Source: Cellvibrionales bacterium UBA1969
GTDB taxonomy: Bacteria; Pseudomonadota; Gammaproteobacteria; Pseudomonadales; UBA7434
Reading direction: 5' to 3'
Length of the DNA stretch: 34,469 nt
Assembly: GCA_002339085.1 (NCBI GenBank)
Contig: DDDX01000004.1
Coordinates: forward strand, 1-34,469
Position numbers and translations under genes: made by a program
The notes under the pieces: generated by a model
What the model saw: only the letters and a program-made list of their open reading frames with translations
Database searches by the model: none
What the model was told of the DNA's origin: nothing
In this document: positions 1 to 8,297 of the stretch, piece by piece
How positions within the stretch are numbered: the stretch's first letter is position 1
Layout: every line of letters starts with the position of its first letter

Positions 1-11
1 AAAATTGATTA

Positions 12-470
12 TTATTGACACTTACTGCACAAACCGTGCAACTCAAGCTGTTGATTATGCATTGAAAAACCGGATGTCAGTATATCAGCCCTCAACTGGT
101 CCAAGGTATGCTTTTGGATGCCGGCCTCGGACACTGACTGACAATTATCACAAATAAGAAATTGAGGTAAATCGTGCGCATGATTGCAGTTGATGTGCTC
201 GCAAGCCGTGTATTTATTAACCGAATTTAATCGGTGAGCGAGCGTTTCTTCAACCAGAAAATTCAGCATGCGATAGGCCGACATCGCGGTAAGCGACTCA
301 CCGTATCGCGCATGATACAAGTCGATCAACTCATAGGCCGATACCGGTGATGGCGCCTCTAATAGTAGGGCCAATGCTCTTTTACGTTTTACTGTCAACC
401 TCACACCGGCATCGCGGCATATCAGCTCGGCATTTTGCAAAGTTTTATTCGTTGCAACGGATTTATTCAT
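12..470 (-). CDS. zur: Zur-like zinc uptake regulator (Fur family)
   Basis: A Fur-superfamily metalloregulator that, if it is Zur, represses zinc-uptake genes when zinc is replete. The 152-residue protein has an N-terminal winged helix (about residues 10-85) and a C-terminal metal-binding/dimerisation half. The two CxxC pairs of the structural zinc site are visible (C107/C110 and C148/C151). A C90-H92-C95-H97-H99 cluster after the wing resembles the Zur regulatory zinc site rather than the His-rich Fur pattern. The segment AYRMLNFLVEETLAHRL is typical of Zur. No znuABC genes are in view, and I saw no convincing Zur box in the 123-bp upstream gap. Family assignment is firm; Zur rather than Fur or PerR is likely from the cysteine layout. 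Confidence 0.85.
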   Translation of the reverse strand: MNKSVATNKTLQNAELICRDAGVRLTVKRKRALALLLEAPSPVSAYELIDLYHARYGESLTAMSAYRMLNFLVEETLAHRLNSVNKYTACEHINCNHAHDLPQFLICDNCQSVSEAGIQKHTLDQLRADILTSGFSMHNQQLELHGLCSKCQ

Positions 471-593
471 AGCAAAAAAGCATCCGAGATAAATTTATAG
501 GCCTGTGATTAAGCTTTATCAAGTATACCCCCCTTTTAGATATTTTGTTCAGCCAGCCAACTCTTTTTTTATCGCTAAAGTCTCTTCTTTACG

Positions 594-1478
594 CTAGCCC
601 TCTAAAAATTTTTCACGCAAACGAAGCAGTTCGTCATCGCTTAATCCCAAGCCTTGTCGAAAATAATTATCAATAGAGCCGTATTCTGTTTTCATTTGAT
701 CGAGCGCCGCTACGATAAAACTACGCTCAACGCCCAGTAAGGGGCGTATTTTTTCGGGATCGGTTCTAAATAAAGAGCCCAGCCGAATCATCCAAATGTA
801 TTTATTGATTTTTTCTTCGGTATAGACATTGGTTAACATAAAATCATTAATGACGGTTTCTTCTGGCACACCTAAAGCTAATAAGGTAATCGCGGCGCCA
901 AAACCTGCTCGATCTTTACCGCCGGTACAATGGGCTACGCTCGGTATATTATTGTCATCGAGTAAACTTTTTAAGTGCGGGCCATAAACGGATTGTTGCG
1001 AAGAGACAAACGTGCGATTCGCGTTTTCCATTAACTCTACTGCATTTAAGTCTTCAATATCACCCGAAGAAATCTTTTCAAATAATTCTTTGACTGCCGT
1101 GCCTTCTACGTCGACTTCACGTTCCACATATTGAATGCCAGTAGGAATCCGATCGGGATCTTCGGCTTTTTCAAACGGGGTACGAAAGTCAACTATCTGT
1201 TTGACGTTTAAGCGCTGAATAAAGGCTAGGTCTTGCTCGCTTAAGTCCGCCAAGCTGTCAGAGCGGTATAACATGCCCCACTTGACCGTTTTACCATCAT
1301 GCGTTTGATAACCGCCTAAATCACGAAAGTTTTCCGCACCGTCCATTGCCAGCTTACGGTAGGTCTCTCGCTGATCAAAAGCTACATCTAAAGGTCTGAC
1401 ACGCTGATCCGCTGGATCGATAGCATCGCCACAGCCGAATAAAAAACTCAGCATTAGCAGTATAAAAATATTTTTCAT
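594..1478 (-). CDS. Lipoprotein tyrosine/serine protein phosphatase (PF13350-like)
   Basis: A 294-residue protein with a lipoprotein signal peptide (lipobox LFGC, lipidated Cys16), so probably anchored in the envelope. The catalytic P-loop HCTGGKDRAG (C184 nucleophile, R190) fits the CX5R rule of cysteine phosphatases. The upstream signatures ENFRDLGGY (49-57) and VDFRT (96-100, candidate general acid D97) are those of the bacterial tyrosine/serine phosphatase family related to fungal and mycobacterial enzymes. A strong AAGGAAGAAG ribosome site sits just ahead of the ATG. It lies 45 bp downstream of the CoA-transferase on the same strand and could be cotranscribed with it. The physiological substrate (phosphoprotein or phosphoinositide) cannot be told from sequence. 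Confidence 0.85.
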   Translation of the reverse strand: MKNIFILLMLSFLFGCGDAIDPADQRVRPLDVAFDQRETYRKLAMDGAENFRDLGGYQTHDGKTVKWGMLYRSDSLADLSEQDLAFIQRLNVKQIVDFRTPFEKAEDPDRIPTGIQYVEREVDVEGTAVKELFEKISSGDIEDLNAVELMENANRTFVSSQQSVYGPHLKSLLDDNNIPSVAHCTGGKDRAGFGAAITLLALGVPEETVINDFMLTNVYTEEKINKYIWMIRLGSLFRTDPEKIRPLLGVERSFIVAALDQMKTEYGSIDNYFRQGLGLSDDELLRLREKFLEG

Positions 1479-1523
1479 TGTGCTTCTTCCTTTTTATTTT
1501 GTTCAATGTTCAACGGTTGATAT

Positions 1524-2720
1524 TTAGCTTAATATGCCTGCCGCACGCAGGTCTTCAATGTCATCAGCCAAGCCCAGTTCATGCATGATTTCGTCATTGT
1601 GTTGACCAACCGACGGGCTAGAAAAACCCACTCCCGCTGGTGTACCTTCAAACTGTGGCGCCATGCGTGGCTCGCGAATCCTGCCCGCAATGGGATGCAC
1701 ACTGCTAACAAATGTTCCGTTAGCAATCATCTGCGGATGCTCAGGCAAATCTTTGATATCCATTGCTTTAGCGCAGGGTACGTCGTTAGCGATCATGGCA
1801 GCAATCGCTTCATCCACATCGATCTTTGCCGCATTGGCATAGACTTTTTGTATCACCTCAGCCACCGCCTCTTTATTTGCGGCCCGATCGATAATGGTTT
1901 CAACAAGAGGCTCAGCATGCGAATCAACATCAAATGCGGCGCAGAGCCCATGAAACTCAACATCGGATACAGGTGCCGACTGGCCATAACCGTTAGCGAA
2001 CTTCATCAGCTTAACGCCCTTGGCAACCTGTTGACCTAACTCTGCCTCAGGCTCTAAAAAAGTCGCTTTTTCAGAGACATCCATCCATAAAAAATGCACC
2101 ATGCTATCCACCATATTTAATCGAATATGTTGGCCGCCGCGCCCCATCGCTCTAGCGAACAATGCCGAACTGGCGGCCATTGATACATTCATGCCCGTCA
2201 TCTTGTCAGCAATCGCTTGATAACATTGCATTGGCTCACCCGTCTCAGCATTAGCTTGATTATAAGTAACGCCCGAAAAAGCCTGAACCACATTATCATA
2301 GGCTCGGCGATGAGCATCTGGGCCTTGATGACCAAAGCCGTAAACCGAGATATAAATCAGCTCAGGGTTAATTGCAATTAAATCATCATAACTAATACCT
2401 AAGCGTTCAACGACACCGACTCTAAAATTATGTATAACCACATCCGCATCAGCGACTAGCTTTAAAAAAACGGCAAGACCTTTTTTCTGCTTTAAGTCAA
2501 TCGCTAAACCCCGCTTACCGCGATTGGCCATATGAAACATAGCAGTGACACCACGGCAACTTGAGCCGATATAACGCATCACATCCCCAATCCCTGGTGC
2601 TTCGACCTTAATTACTTCTGCCCCTTGGTCGGCCATCATAGCGCTGCCAAAAGGAGCTGCTATGGCGGTCGATAAATCGAGTACTTTAATACCTTGAAGT
2701 GGCCCTTGACTAGTATCCAT
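1524..2720 (-). CDS. CaiB/BaiF-type class III CoA-transferase
   Basis: A 398-residue family III CoA-transferase, which moves CoA between an acyl-CoA donor and a carboxylic acid through an aspartyl-CoA intermediate; alpha-methylacyl-CoA racemases share the fold. Visible signatures are the N-terminal LQGIKVLDLSTAIAAPFGS, the CoA-binding segment with EAPGIGDVMRY (40-50), GFGHQGPDAHRRAYD (128-142), and ADKMTG (171-176), where D172 aligns with the catalytic Asp of formyl-CoA transferase. Length is normal. A GAGGAAAG ribosome site precedes the ATG. It starts 18 bp after the SDR gene stop, so the two are very probably one operon. Substrate is unknown; an acyl, bile-acid or steroid-type acid is possible given the SDR partner. 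Confidence 0.9.
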   Translation of the reverse strand: MDTSQGPLQGIKVLDLSTAIAAPFGSAMMADQGAEVIKVEAPGIGDVMRYIGSSCRGVTAMFHMANRGKRGLAIDLKQKKGLAVFLKLVADADVVIHNFRVGVVERLGISYDDLIAINPELIYISVYGFGHQGPDAHRRAYDNVVQAFSGVTYNQANAETGEPMQCYQAIADKMTGMNVSMAASSALFARAMGRGGQHIRLNMVDSMVHFLWMDVSEKATFLEPEAELGQQVAKGVKLMKFANGYGQSAPVSDVEFHGLCAAFDVDSHAEPLVETIIDRAANKEAVAEVIQKVYANAAKIDVDEAIAAMIANDVPCAKAMDIKDLPEHPQMIANGTFVSSVHPIAGRIREPRMAPQFEGTPAGVGFSSPSVGQHNDEIMHELGLADDIEDLRAAGILS

Positions 2721-2738
2721 AAACTTTCCTCGGCTGGT

Positions 2739-3869
2739 TTATTCAGTAAATTTTTTGTTCGATCGCGGCCGACCACCTGGACCGCTATAGGCCATGGTAT
2801 AGTCAGGCTCTGGATTAAATCTAACAGGACTAATCGTCGTCATTGCAGCATCCCAAGCCTCAATCAACTTATCTTCAGCGCAATAATCAAATGGGTCTTG
2901 CAAGGCTTTAACCTGCCAGTCATCGGCTGCGAAGGGATTTTTAAAAAGCCAATGCGCGGTTTTTATTAATCCCTGTTGAGGCGTCACTTTATCGGCATAA
3001 GCCAATCGTTGCTCTAGCTTACTGATATCCATCAGTCGATGCGTGGTTGTCGGCTGCATCATTAAAGGCTTAGCCGACCTTGCCAATTCATAGGGCATTG
3101 AAACAATACGCCATTGATGAGCTAAGCCTTCAGCGATAACTTCGACCATCTGACGTAGTGTTAAGGTTTGACTGTCGCCGCAATTAAAAATTTGGCCGCG
3201 AGCCGCCTCCGGTTGATCGACAGCTAATAAAATCGCATGAGCTAAATTCTCTGCATAACCCATGCTAAGTAACGATAAACCATCGTCAGGTAAAATAATG
3301 TGCGGTCGCTTATCAATAATACGTTTGACAATACACCACTCTCTGGGCAGCGCCTGATAGGGGCCATAAACAATCGGGTAGCGAAAATGCGTCGCATGCG
3401 GTAAGGCTTCAAATACTGCGCGTTCAGTTTTGACAATACGGTAACCTTTTTCGTCCTGCTCTACCGTTGACACCAATTCAGCCTGCTCATTCGTTGGTAC
3501 GACTAAGCCTTCGGGTATATGCACACGAGGGTTCATATATCCTAAATAGCAAGGTTGTCCGCCAATCGAAATAAAGGCATCACAACGCTCACGCATTAAC
3601 TCGGCAATTACGCGCAAGCGACCGTAGGCGGCAATGCATAAAGTGAACTGCCTCCCGGCTATGGCATCGGTTAAGCAATTTTTATCATAGGGATCAGTAT
3701 GAATATGTTCGACGCTAAAAGGGATTTCGGCCACTTCATGATTGCCAGTATGCAAGATGGCTACTCGATAGCCACGGGCCAATAAGCCGTTAACAATAAA
3801 ATGTCCGGTGGGTCCAGTGCCGCCAATAATCAAGGCGGTTAAGACTTCTGGAGCTTGATGAGATGACAC
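2739..3869 (-). CDS. NAD(P)-dependent epimerase/dehydratase-like SDR
   Basis: A 376-residue atypical/extended short-chain dehydrogenase-like protein. The Rossmann dinucleotide-binding loop GGTGPTG occupies residues 16-22, and FRYPIVYGPYQ in mid-protein is typical of NAD-dependent epimerases. A classical YxxxK pair is not obvious to me, so catalytic type is uncertain. The C-terminal third (roughly residue 300 onward) does not match anything I recognise. Translation appears to start at GTG; no in-frame ATG precedes the Rossmann motif. It leads a tight pair with the CoA-transferase, suggesting oxidation/reduction of a substrate also carried as a CoA thioester. Function beyond family level is not supported. 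Confidence 0.8.
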   Translation of the reverse strand: MSSHQAPEVLTALIIGGTGPTGHFIVNGLLARGYRVAILHTGNHEVAEIPFSVEHIHTDPYDKNCLTDAIAGRQFTLCIAAYGRLRVIAELMRERCDAFISIGGQPCYLGYMNPRVHIPEGLVVPTNEQAELVSTVEQDEKGYRIVKTERAVFEALPHATHFRYPIVYGPYQALPREWCIVKRIIDKRPHIILPDDGLSLLSMGYAENLAHAILLAVDQPEAARGQIFNCGDSQTLTLRQMVEVIAEGLAHQWRIVSMPYELARSAKPLMMQPTTTHRLMDISKLEQRLAYADKVTPQQGLIKTAHWLFKNPFAADDWQVKALQDPFDYCAEDKLIEAWDAAMTTISPVRFNPEPDYTMAYSGPGGRPRSNKKFTE

Positions 3870-3969
3870 TTAGTATAATCCGCCTTTAAAAATGACAGAT
3901 TATTACTCTACCCGAAAAAAAGCGCAGTCATACTTAATAAGTGTTTAGGCCAAAGGTTGGGCGAAAACC

Positions 3970-5856
3970 CTATACCACTTCAGCAAGGTCACCTTTAGCC
4001 TCTAACCACTTCTTCCTATCGGGGGCGCGTTTCTTGGCCAAAAGCATATCGAGCAATGTCTCGGTGCCATCACCTGCCCCCGCGGTTAGCTGGACTAAAC
4101 GACGGGTATCTTTATCCATGGTAGTTTCACGCAACTGTAAGGGATTCATTTCACCCAAACCCTTAAAACGCTGAACGTTAACCTTGCCCCGTTTTTTCTC
4201 AGCTTTAATACGATCGAGAATGCCAGTTTTTTCAGCGTCGTCAAGGGCGTAGTAGACGTTGTCGCCAATATCGATCCGGTACAGGGGTGGCATGGCGACA
4301 TACACATGACCCGCAGCAACCAGCGGTCGAAAATGACGCATAAACAGTGCACATATTAAAGTGGCAATATGTAGACCGTCAGAATCAGCATCAGCAAGAA
4401 TACAAATCTTATGGTAACGAAGACCGGACAAATCATTAGAGGCAGGATCAATCCCCATCGCAACGGCAATATTATGAATTTCGTCGGAGGCCAGTATTTC
4501 CTGTGAATCAACTTCCCACGCATTTAAAATTTTACCCCGCAAGGGTAAAATAGCCTGGAAACTTCTATCGCGCGCCTGCTTAGCCGAGCCGCCCGCCGAA
4601 TCCCCTTCAACTAAAAATAATTCACCTAACTCTGGGTCGTCACTCGAGCAATCGGCTAATTTTCCGGGCAGAGCTGGGCCCTGAACAATTCGCTTACGGG
4701 CTACTTTTTTAGCTTTTCTTGATCGTACTTGCGCGCTATTAATGGCTAGCTCGGCAATTAAGTCAGCTTCCTCTGTGTGTTGATTCAACCAGAGGCCTAG
4801 CGCATCTTTAGCGACGCCGGAAATAAACGGAGCGCATTCTCGCGATGACAAGCGCTCTTTTGTTTGGCCTGAAAATTGAGGGTCTGCTAATTTTGCAGAC
4901 AAGACATAACTGCAGCGATCACAAATATCGTCTGCTGTTAACTTAAGTCCTTTAGGCAGTAGGTTTCTAAATTCACAATACTCACGTATCGCATCTAACA
5001 TACCAGTTCGCAAGCCATTCACATGCGTACCACCCTGCGCCGTGGGAATTAAATTAACATAACTCTCAGCGACGACGTCACCGCCTTCTGGCAACCACTG
5101 CACAGCCCAATCAACCGCTTCTGTCTCACCACTAAAGCTACCCATGAAAGGCAATTCGGGTAATACTGGCCACCCCTGCGTAGCTGATAAAATATAATCC
5201 TTTAAGCCATCCTCGTAAAACCACTCTTCCTTCTCGCCACTTTGCTCATCGAGAAAAGAAATGCGTAAACCTGGGCAGAGCACGGCTTTCGCTCGCAACA
5301 CGTGATGCAAACGACGAGTAGAAAATTTGACTGAGTCAAAATACTGTTTATCGGGCCAAAATCGGACCGCAGTACCGGTATTTCTTTGACCGACTGTGCC
5401 GGTTTGCTTCAACTTACTTTTCAACTTGCCATCGCCAAAGGCAATATTAAATTGCTTGGCATCGCGTTTAATATCAACTTCTAACTTAGTCGATAAAGCA
5501 TTCACTACCGAGACGCCAACGCCATGTAAGCCGCCTGAAAATTGATAATTTTTATTCGAGAATTTGCCCCCCGAATGAAGCTTTGTCAAAATCAACTCGA
5601 CCCCTGACATTTTATGTTTAGGGTGAATGTCAACGGGCATGCCACGACCATTATCAACTGCCGATAAAGAGCCGTCTTTATGCGCAACCACATGAATCGT
5701 ATCGGCATAGCCGGCTAGGGCTTCATCCACCGAATTATCAATAATTTCTTGGGCTAAATGATTAGGCCGTTGGGTATCGGTATACATACCCGGTCGTTTT
5801 CGCACCGGCTCTAAGCCGGTTAAAACCTCGATTGAATCGGCATTATATTCAGACAT
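3970..5856 (-). CDS. parE: DNA topoisomerase IV subunit B
   Basis: The ATPase subunit of topoisomerase IV, which decatenates daughter chromosomes with ParC. The 628-residue length is that of gammaproteobacterial ParE; GyrB would carry the extra ~170-residue insert. GHKL ATPase motifs are EIIDNSVDEA (37-46), DNGRGMP (68-74) and GGLHGVGVSVVNA (108-120). The TOPRIM domain shows EGDSAGG (E417) and DADSDG (489-494), followed by QRFKGLGEM (562-570). It is the last gene of yqiB-cpdA-yqiA-parE, beginning 37 bp after the yqiA stop. parC is not adjacent downstream; an unrelated SDR follows after 100 bp. Confidence 0.98.
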   Translation of the reverse strand: MSEYNADSIEVLTGLEPVRKRPGMYTDTQRPNHLAQEIIDNSVDEALAGYADTIHVVAHKDGSLSAVDNGRGMPVDIHPKHKMSGVELILTKLHSGGKFSNKNYQFSGGLHGVGVSVVNALSTKLEVDIKRDAKQFNIAFGDGKLKSKLKQTGTVGQRNTGTAVRFWPDKQYFDSVKFSTRRLHHVLRAKAVLCPGLRISFLDEQSGEKEEWFYEDGLKDYILSATQGWPVLPELPFMGSFSGETEAVDWAVQWLPEGGDVVAESYVNLIPTAQGGTHVNGLRTGMLDAIREYCEFRNLLPKGLKLTADDICDRCSYVLSAKLADPQFSGQTKERLSSRECAPFISGVAKDALGLWLNQHTEEADLIAELAINSAQVRSRKAKKVARKRIVQGPALPGKLADCSSDDPELGELFLVEGDSAGGSAKQARDRSFQAILPLRGKILNAWEVDSQEILASDEIHNIAVAMGIDPASNDLSGLRYHKICILADADSDGLHIATLICALFMRHFRPLVAAGHVYVAMPPLYRIDIGDNVYYALDDAEKTGILDRIKAEKKRGKVNVQRFKGLGEMNPLQLRETTMDKDTRRLVQLTAGAGDGTETLLDMLLAKKRAPDRKKWLEAKGDLAEVV

Positions 5857-5893
5857 AATTTTTCACTGCTGCTATCAAGTTAAGTAAATGTTG

Positions 5894-6472
5894 CTATGTG
5901 ATTAAAAAATCAGTAATCGCCGGTAGCCATCGGGCAAAATTTTGAAAGCTGTGATCTCCACCGTATTCGATCACCGTCTTACAACGGCGATAATACGCAC
6001 TGGCCTGACTGTAATCGAGCGTTTCATCGCCGGTTTGCAATAGTACCCATCGCTGCTCAGCTTGATGAATACTATCAATACTTAGTGCCTGTAACTCTAA
6101 CATATGTTGTTCACTGAGCGTGTAAGTTTCACCTGTATAATCGTTGCGTTGTGGACCAAGATAATCGACCAACAAACGATCGGGATAAATAGCAGGATTG
6201 ATCAGCACCGCTTTACAGTCAAACTGCTGGGCTAGATAATTCGCATAGTAGCCGCCCAGTGAGCTGCCAATTAACAGCGGCTGCTCAGCGTCGGCAATCA
6301 ACGACTGAAGCTGAGCAATAGCAAGCGCCGGAGCGAAGGGCAATGGCGGAACTTGATAGTCGATAAGGGCCTGCCCTGCATGCTGGCATTGCTGAAAGTA
6401 GCGGCCGCAAAGTTGTGCTTTGTGAGACTGCGGCGAGCTGTTATAGCCGTGTATATAAATCACTGTCTTCAA
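5894..6472 (-). CDS. yqiA: YqiA-family alpha/beta-hydrolase esterase
   Basis: A 192-residue small serine esterase of the YqiA/UPF0227 family. The nucleophile elbow IGSSLGG gives S71; GDE (D149) and GGDH (H174) complete a plausible triad. The N-terminal IYIHGYNSSPQSHKA is the family signature (oxyanion HG). Translation seems to begin at TTG: no in-frame ATG precedes the HGYNSSP motif, and the length before it matches E. coli YqiA. The gene lies between cpdA and parE with 37-bp gaps on both sides, the standard gamma order. E. coli YqiA hydrolyses short-chain acyl esters in vitro; the physiological substrate is unknown. Confidence 0.92.
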   Translation of the reverse strand: MKTVIYIHGYNSSPQSHKAQLCGRYFQQCQHAGQALIDYQVPPLPFAPALAIAQLQSLIADAEQPLLIGSSLGGYYANYLAQQFDCKAVLINPAIYPDRLLVDYLGPQRNDYTGETYTLSEQHMLELQALSIDSIHQAEQRWVLLQTGDETLDYSQASAYYRRCKTVIEYGGDHSFQNFARWLPAITDFLIT

Positions 6473-6509
6473 TGCCGCATAATCTCAGTTAACGCGCGCA
6501 AGCTGTCAA

Positions 6510-7361
6510 TCACTTATAGCCCTGCGATGCATAGTCAACCGCTAAATCGATGCCATCTAGCCGCGACACTGCCGTCTCTATATGCCCATCGGGGTGTAGG
6601 TCTAACCAACGATAACCAGGCGCCACTTGATCGAGTTTAAAGCCCTCGCTGTTTGGTGCAAATTGAACGCACGTTGAGGGCGCAGATAACAATTGCACGT
6701 TGGGCAAGCGCGCATCGTGTCCGTTAAAAGCTTGATGCACATGGCCCCATAGTACCGCCCGCAAGCGAGGCTCTTGGCTAAGGATAGCTAGTAATTTATC
6801 GCTATCGGCAAGCCGCTGCTCATCAAGCCAGTCGCAACCAATGGGAATCGGCTGGTGATGCAGACAAACAATTACATAATCGGCATCCGCATGCGCGGAT
6901 AACGCCTGCGCTAAATACCCTAACTCTTGCTCACCCAGTTCGCCCCCCACTTGACCGGGGACAGCCGAGTCCATCATAACGATTAGCCAGCGACCCGCGC
7001 GAACCGTTCGAGGCAATAAACGACTGCCTACTGTATTAACCATTAAATCACGGCCATCATGGTTACCGGCTAGCCATGCATTAGGCAATCCTAATGACGC
7101 CAGCTTTGACTTGAGCCGAAGATAGGCCTCAGCCGAGCCGTGGTTGGCCAAATCGCCAGTGGCGAGGAGTAAATGGGCCTCTACTTGCTCCTTTTGAATC
7201 AGCGTTAGCACGTGATCAAGACTACTATCGGTGTCCATACCGACTAACCTTTCACCACTTTGCTCGCCTAAATGGCAATCGGTGATTTGAACCAAGCGCA
7301 ACACTTTGTCAGCGTTTAAAGCGCTGAGCTGAAGGTGTTCAAGTGGCGGCATATCGATCAT
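6510..7361 (-). CDS. cpdA: 3',5'-cyclic AMP phosphodiesterase CpdA (Icc)
   Basis: A class III cyclic-nucleotide phosphodiesterase of the calcineurin metallophosphatase fold, hydrolysing cAMP to AMP. Metal ligands are visible in order: ITDCH (D28, H30), ATGD (D70), GNHD (N100, H101), CLHHQ (H168/H169) and GHVH (H207, H209), numbered from the start chosen here. An upstream in-frame codon at 7418 would overlap yqiB by 41 bp and add 19 unconserved residues. I prefer the ATG at 7361, 16 bp after the yqiB stop, because it leaves an N-terminal leader closer to that of E. coli CpdA. Situated between yqiB and yqiA as in other gammaproteobacteria, it would tune the cAMP-CRP response. Confidence 0.92.
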   Translation of the reverse strand: MIDMPPLEHLQLSALNADKVLRLVQITDCHLGEQSGERLVGMDTDSSLDHVLTLIQKEQVEAHLLLATGDLANHGSAEAYLRLKSKLASLGLPNAWLAGNHDGRDLMVNTVGSRLLPRTVRAGRWLIVMMDSAVPGQVGGELGEQELGYLAQALSAHADADYVIVCLHHQPIPIGCDWLDEQRLADSDKLLAILSQEPRLRAVLWGHVHQAFNGHDARLPNVQLLSAPSTCVQFAPNSEGFKLDQVAPGYRWLDLHPDGHIETAVSRLDGIDLAVDYASQGYK

Positions 7362-7377
7362 GAATTCAGACTCATTA

Positions 7378-7998
7378 CTAACTCCGCTGGATGTTCTGAG
7401 CCAGCAAAACGGCTTCACTGCTGACTTTGGCCGGCGTTAGTTGCGCCGATGAGGCCTCGATCGAAGTGAGCCAAGCAAAGTCAGATTGGGCCTCTAAAAA
7501 GACCGTCTCACTTAAACCTTGCTTTAAGGTAAGACTTAGCCACTCGGCGAGAAACCGGTTCTGCTGCTCTTTTTCGTCAGGTTGAAACATGAGCTCATTG
7601 GGGTACTGGTAACTGGCCAAGCGGCTAGGTTGCTGGTTACACGCAACCACTTCAGCCATGTTCACATCATGATACAAGCGAATCGATAAATTGACACAAG
7701 CGGCTTGGCAGACTTGTGACATTGATTCAATATTCAAATGTAAATTAGCCATAGTGGTAAATCGACAACGCTCGGTAATTATTAACTGCAAATGCGCCAA
7801 CCTATCTGCGCCTAAATCAATATGACAACGCTTCTGATCTTCGGCAGGGCAAGACTCAAGGTGCTGGTCAGCCAACGCCCCATCTGATCTTTTAAAATTA
7901 AGGGAAGGCATAATCTGGCACAAACGCAAGTAATTGAGCTCACAATTAGTCATCATAGCTTTAATGTCAAAACGGTATTTTTTTTCACGATCACTCAT
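7378..7998 (-). CDS. yqiB: YqiB-like DUF1249 protein
   Basis: A 206-residue protein of the DUF1249 (YqiB) family, of unknown biochemical function. Recognisable segments are CELNYLRLCQIMP near residues 19-31 and SIRLYHDVNMAEVVAC around 105-120, which match the family core. The family is usually about 140-150 residues; this one has roughly 45 extra C-terminal residues with no motif I recognise, running up to the cpdA start. It is the first gene of the yqiB-cpdA-yqiA-parE operon and is divergent from tolC. nudF, which commonly stands between yqiB and tolC, is absent. Confidence 0.85.
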   Translation of the reverse strand: MSDREKKYRFDIKAMMTNCELNYLRLCQIMPSLNFKRSDGALADQHLESCPAEDQKRCHIDLGADRLAHLQLIITERCRFTTMANLHLNIESMSQVCQAACVNLSIRLYHDVNMAEVVACNQQPSRLASYQYPNELMFQPDEKEQQNRFLAEWLSLTLKQGLSETVFLEAQSDFAWLTSIEASSAQLTPAKVSSEAVLLAQNIQRS

Positions 7999-8297
7999 AT
8001 TTAATTACAAGGGTTATTCACCGACTAATATCAGCCAAGCAGGCGACATGTACGATCCATGGGATCATCCATAGCTATTAAAACCAAAGGGTAAAGACTG
8101 TCGTATATTTGATGCAAGCGTTGGCAGAGGTAAATTGTAACAATATTCCTTTCAAAGGCCCAACAGCCAGTATAATGTGAACGGTTTAGTCTAAAACGGT
8201 AGCATTACTACCACTTAACTTTAAATATTGTTGGCGCCGACTGGCTTATCGGTCTGTTAAAATAATCACTCTATCGGATTTTTAGTAAGGATTTTTC
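7999..8297. other. Divergent yqiB/tolC intergenic region
   Basis: This 299-bp spacer separates the divergent yqiB and tolC genes. It holds a perfect TATAAT at 8171-8176 (plus strand) that could be a tolC -10 box, although no good -35 is seen at 17 bp. There are two short perfect inverted repeats: GATCC-ATG-GGATC at 8054-8066 and GGTAG-CATTA-CTACC at 8198-8212. An AAGGAT ribosome site lies just before the tolC ATG. I found no remnant of nudF here in any frame. Confidence 0.5.

Noticed and set aside
1581..2039. 152-residue plus-strand ORF
   Set aside because: Entirely antisense to the CoA-transferase, with no recognisable motif or ribosome site.
7362..7418. N-terminal extension of cpdA
   Set aside because: Would overlap yqiB by 41 bp and add residues not expected in CpdA; the ATG at 7361 fits better.
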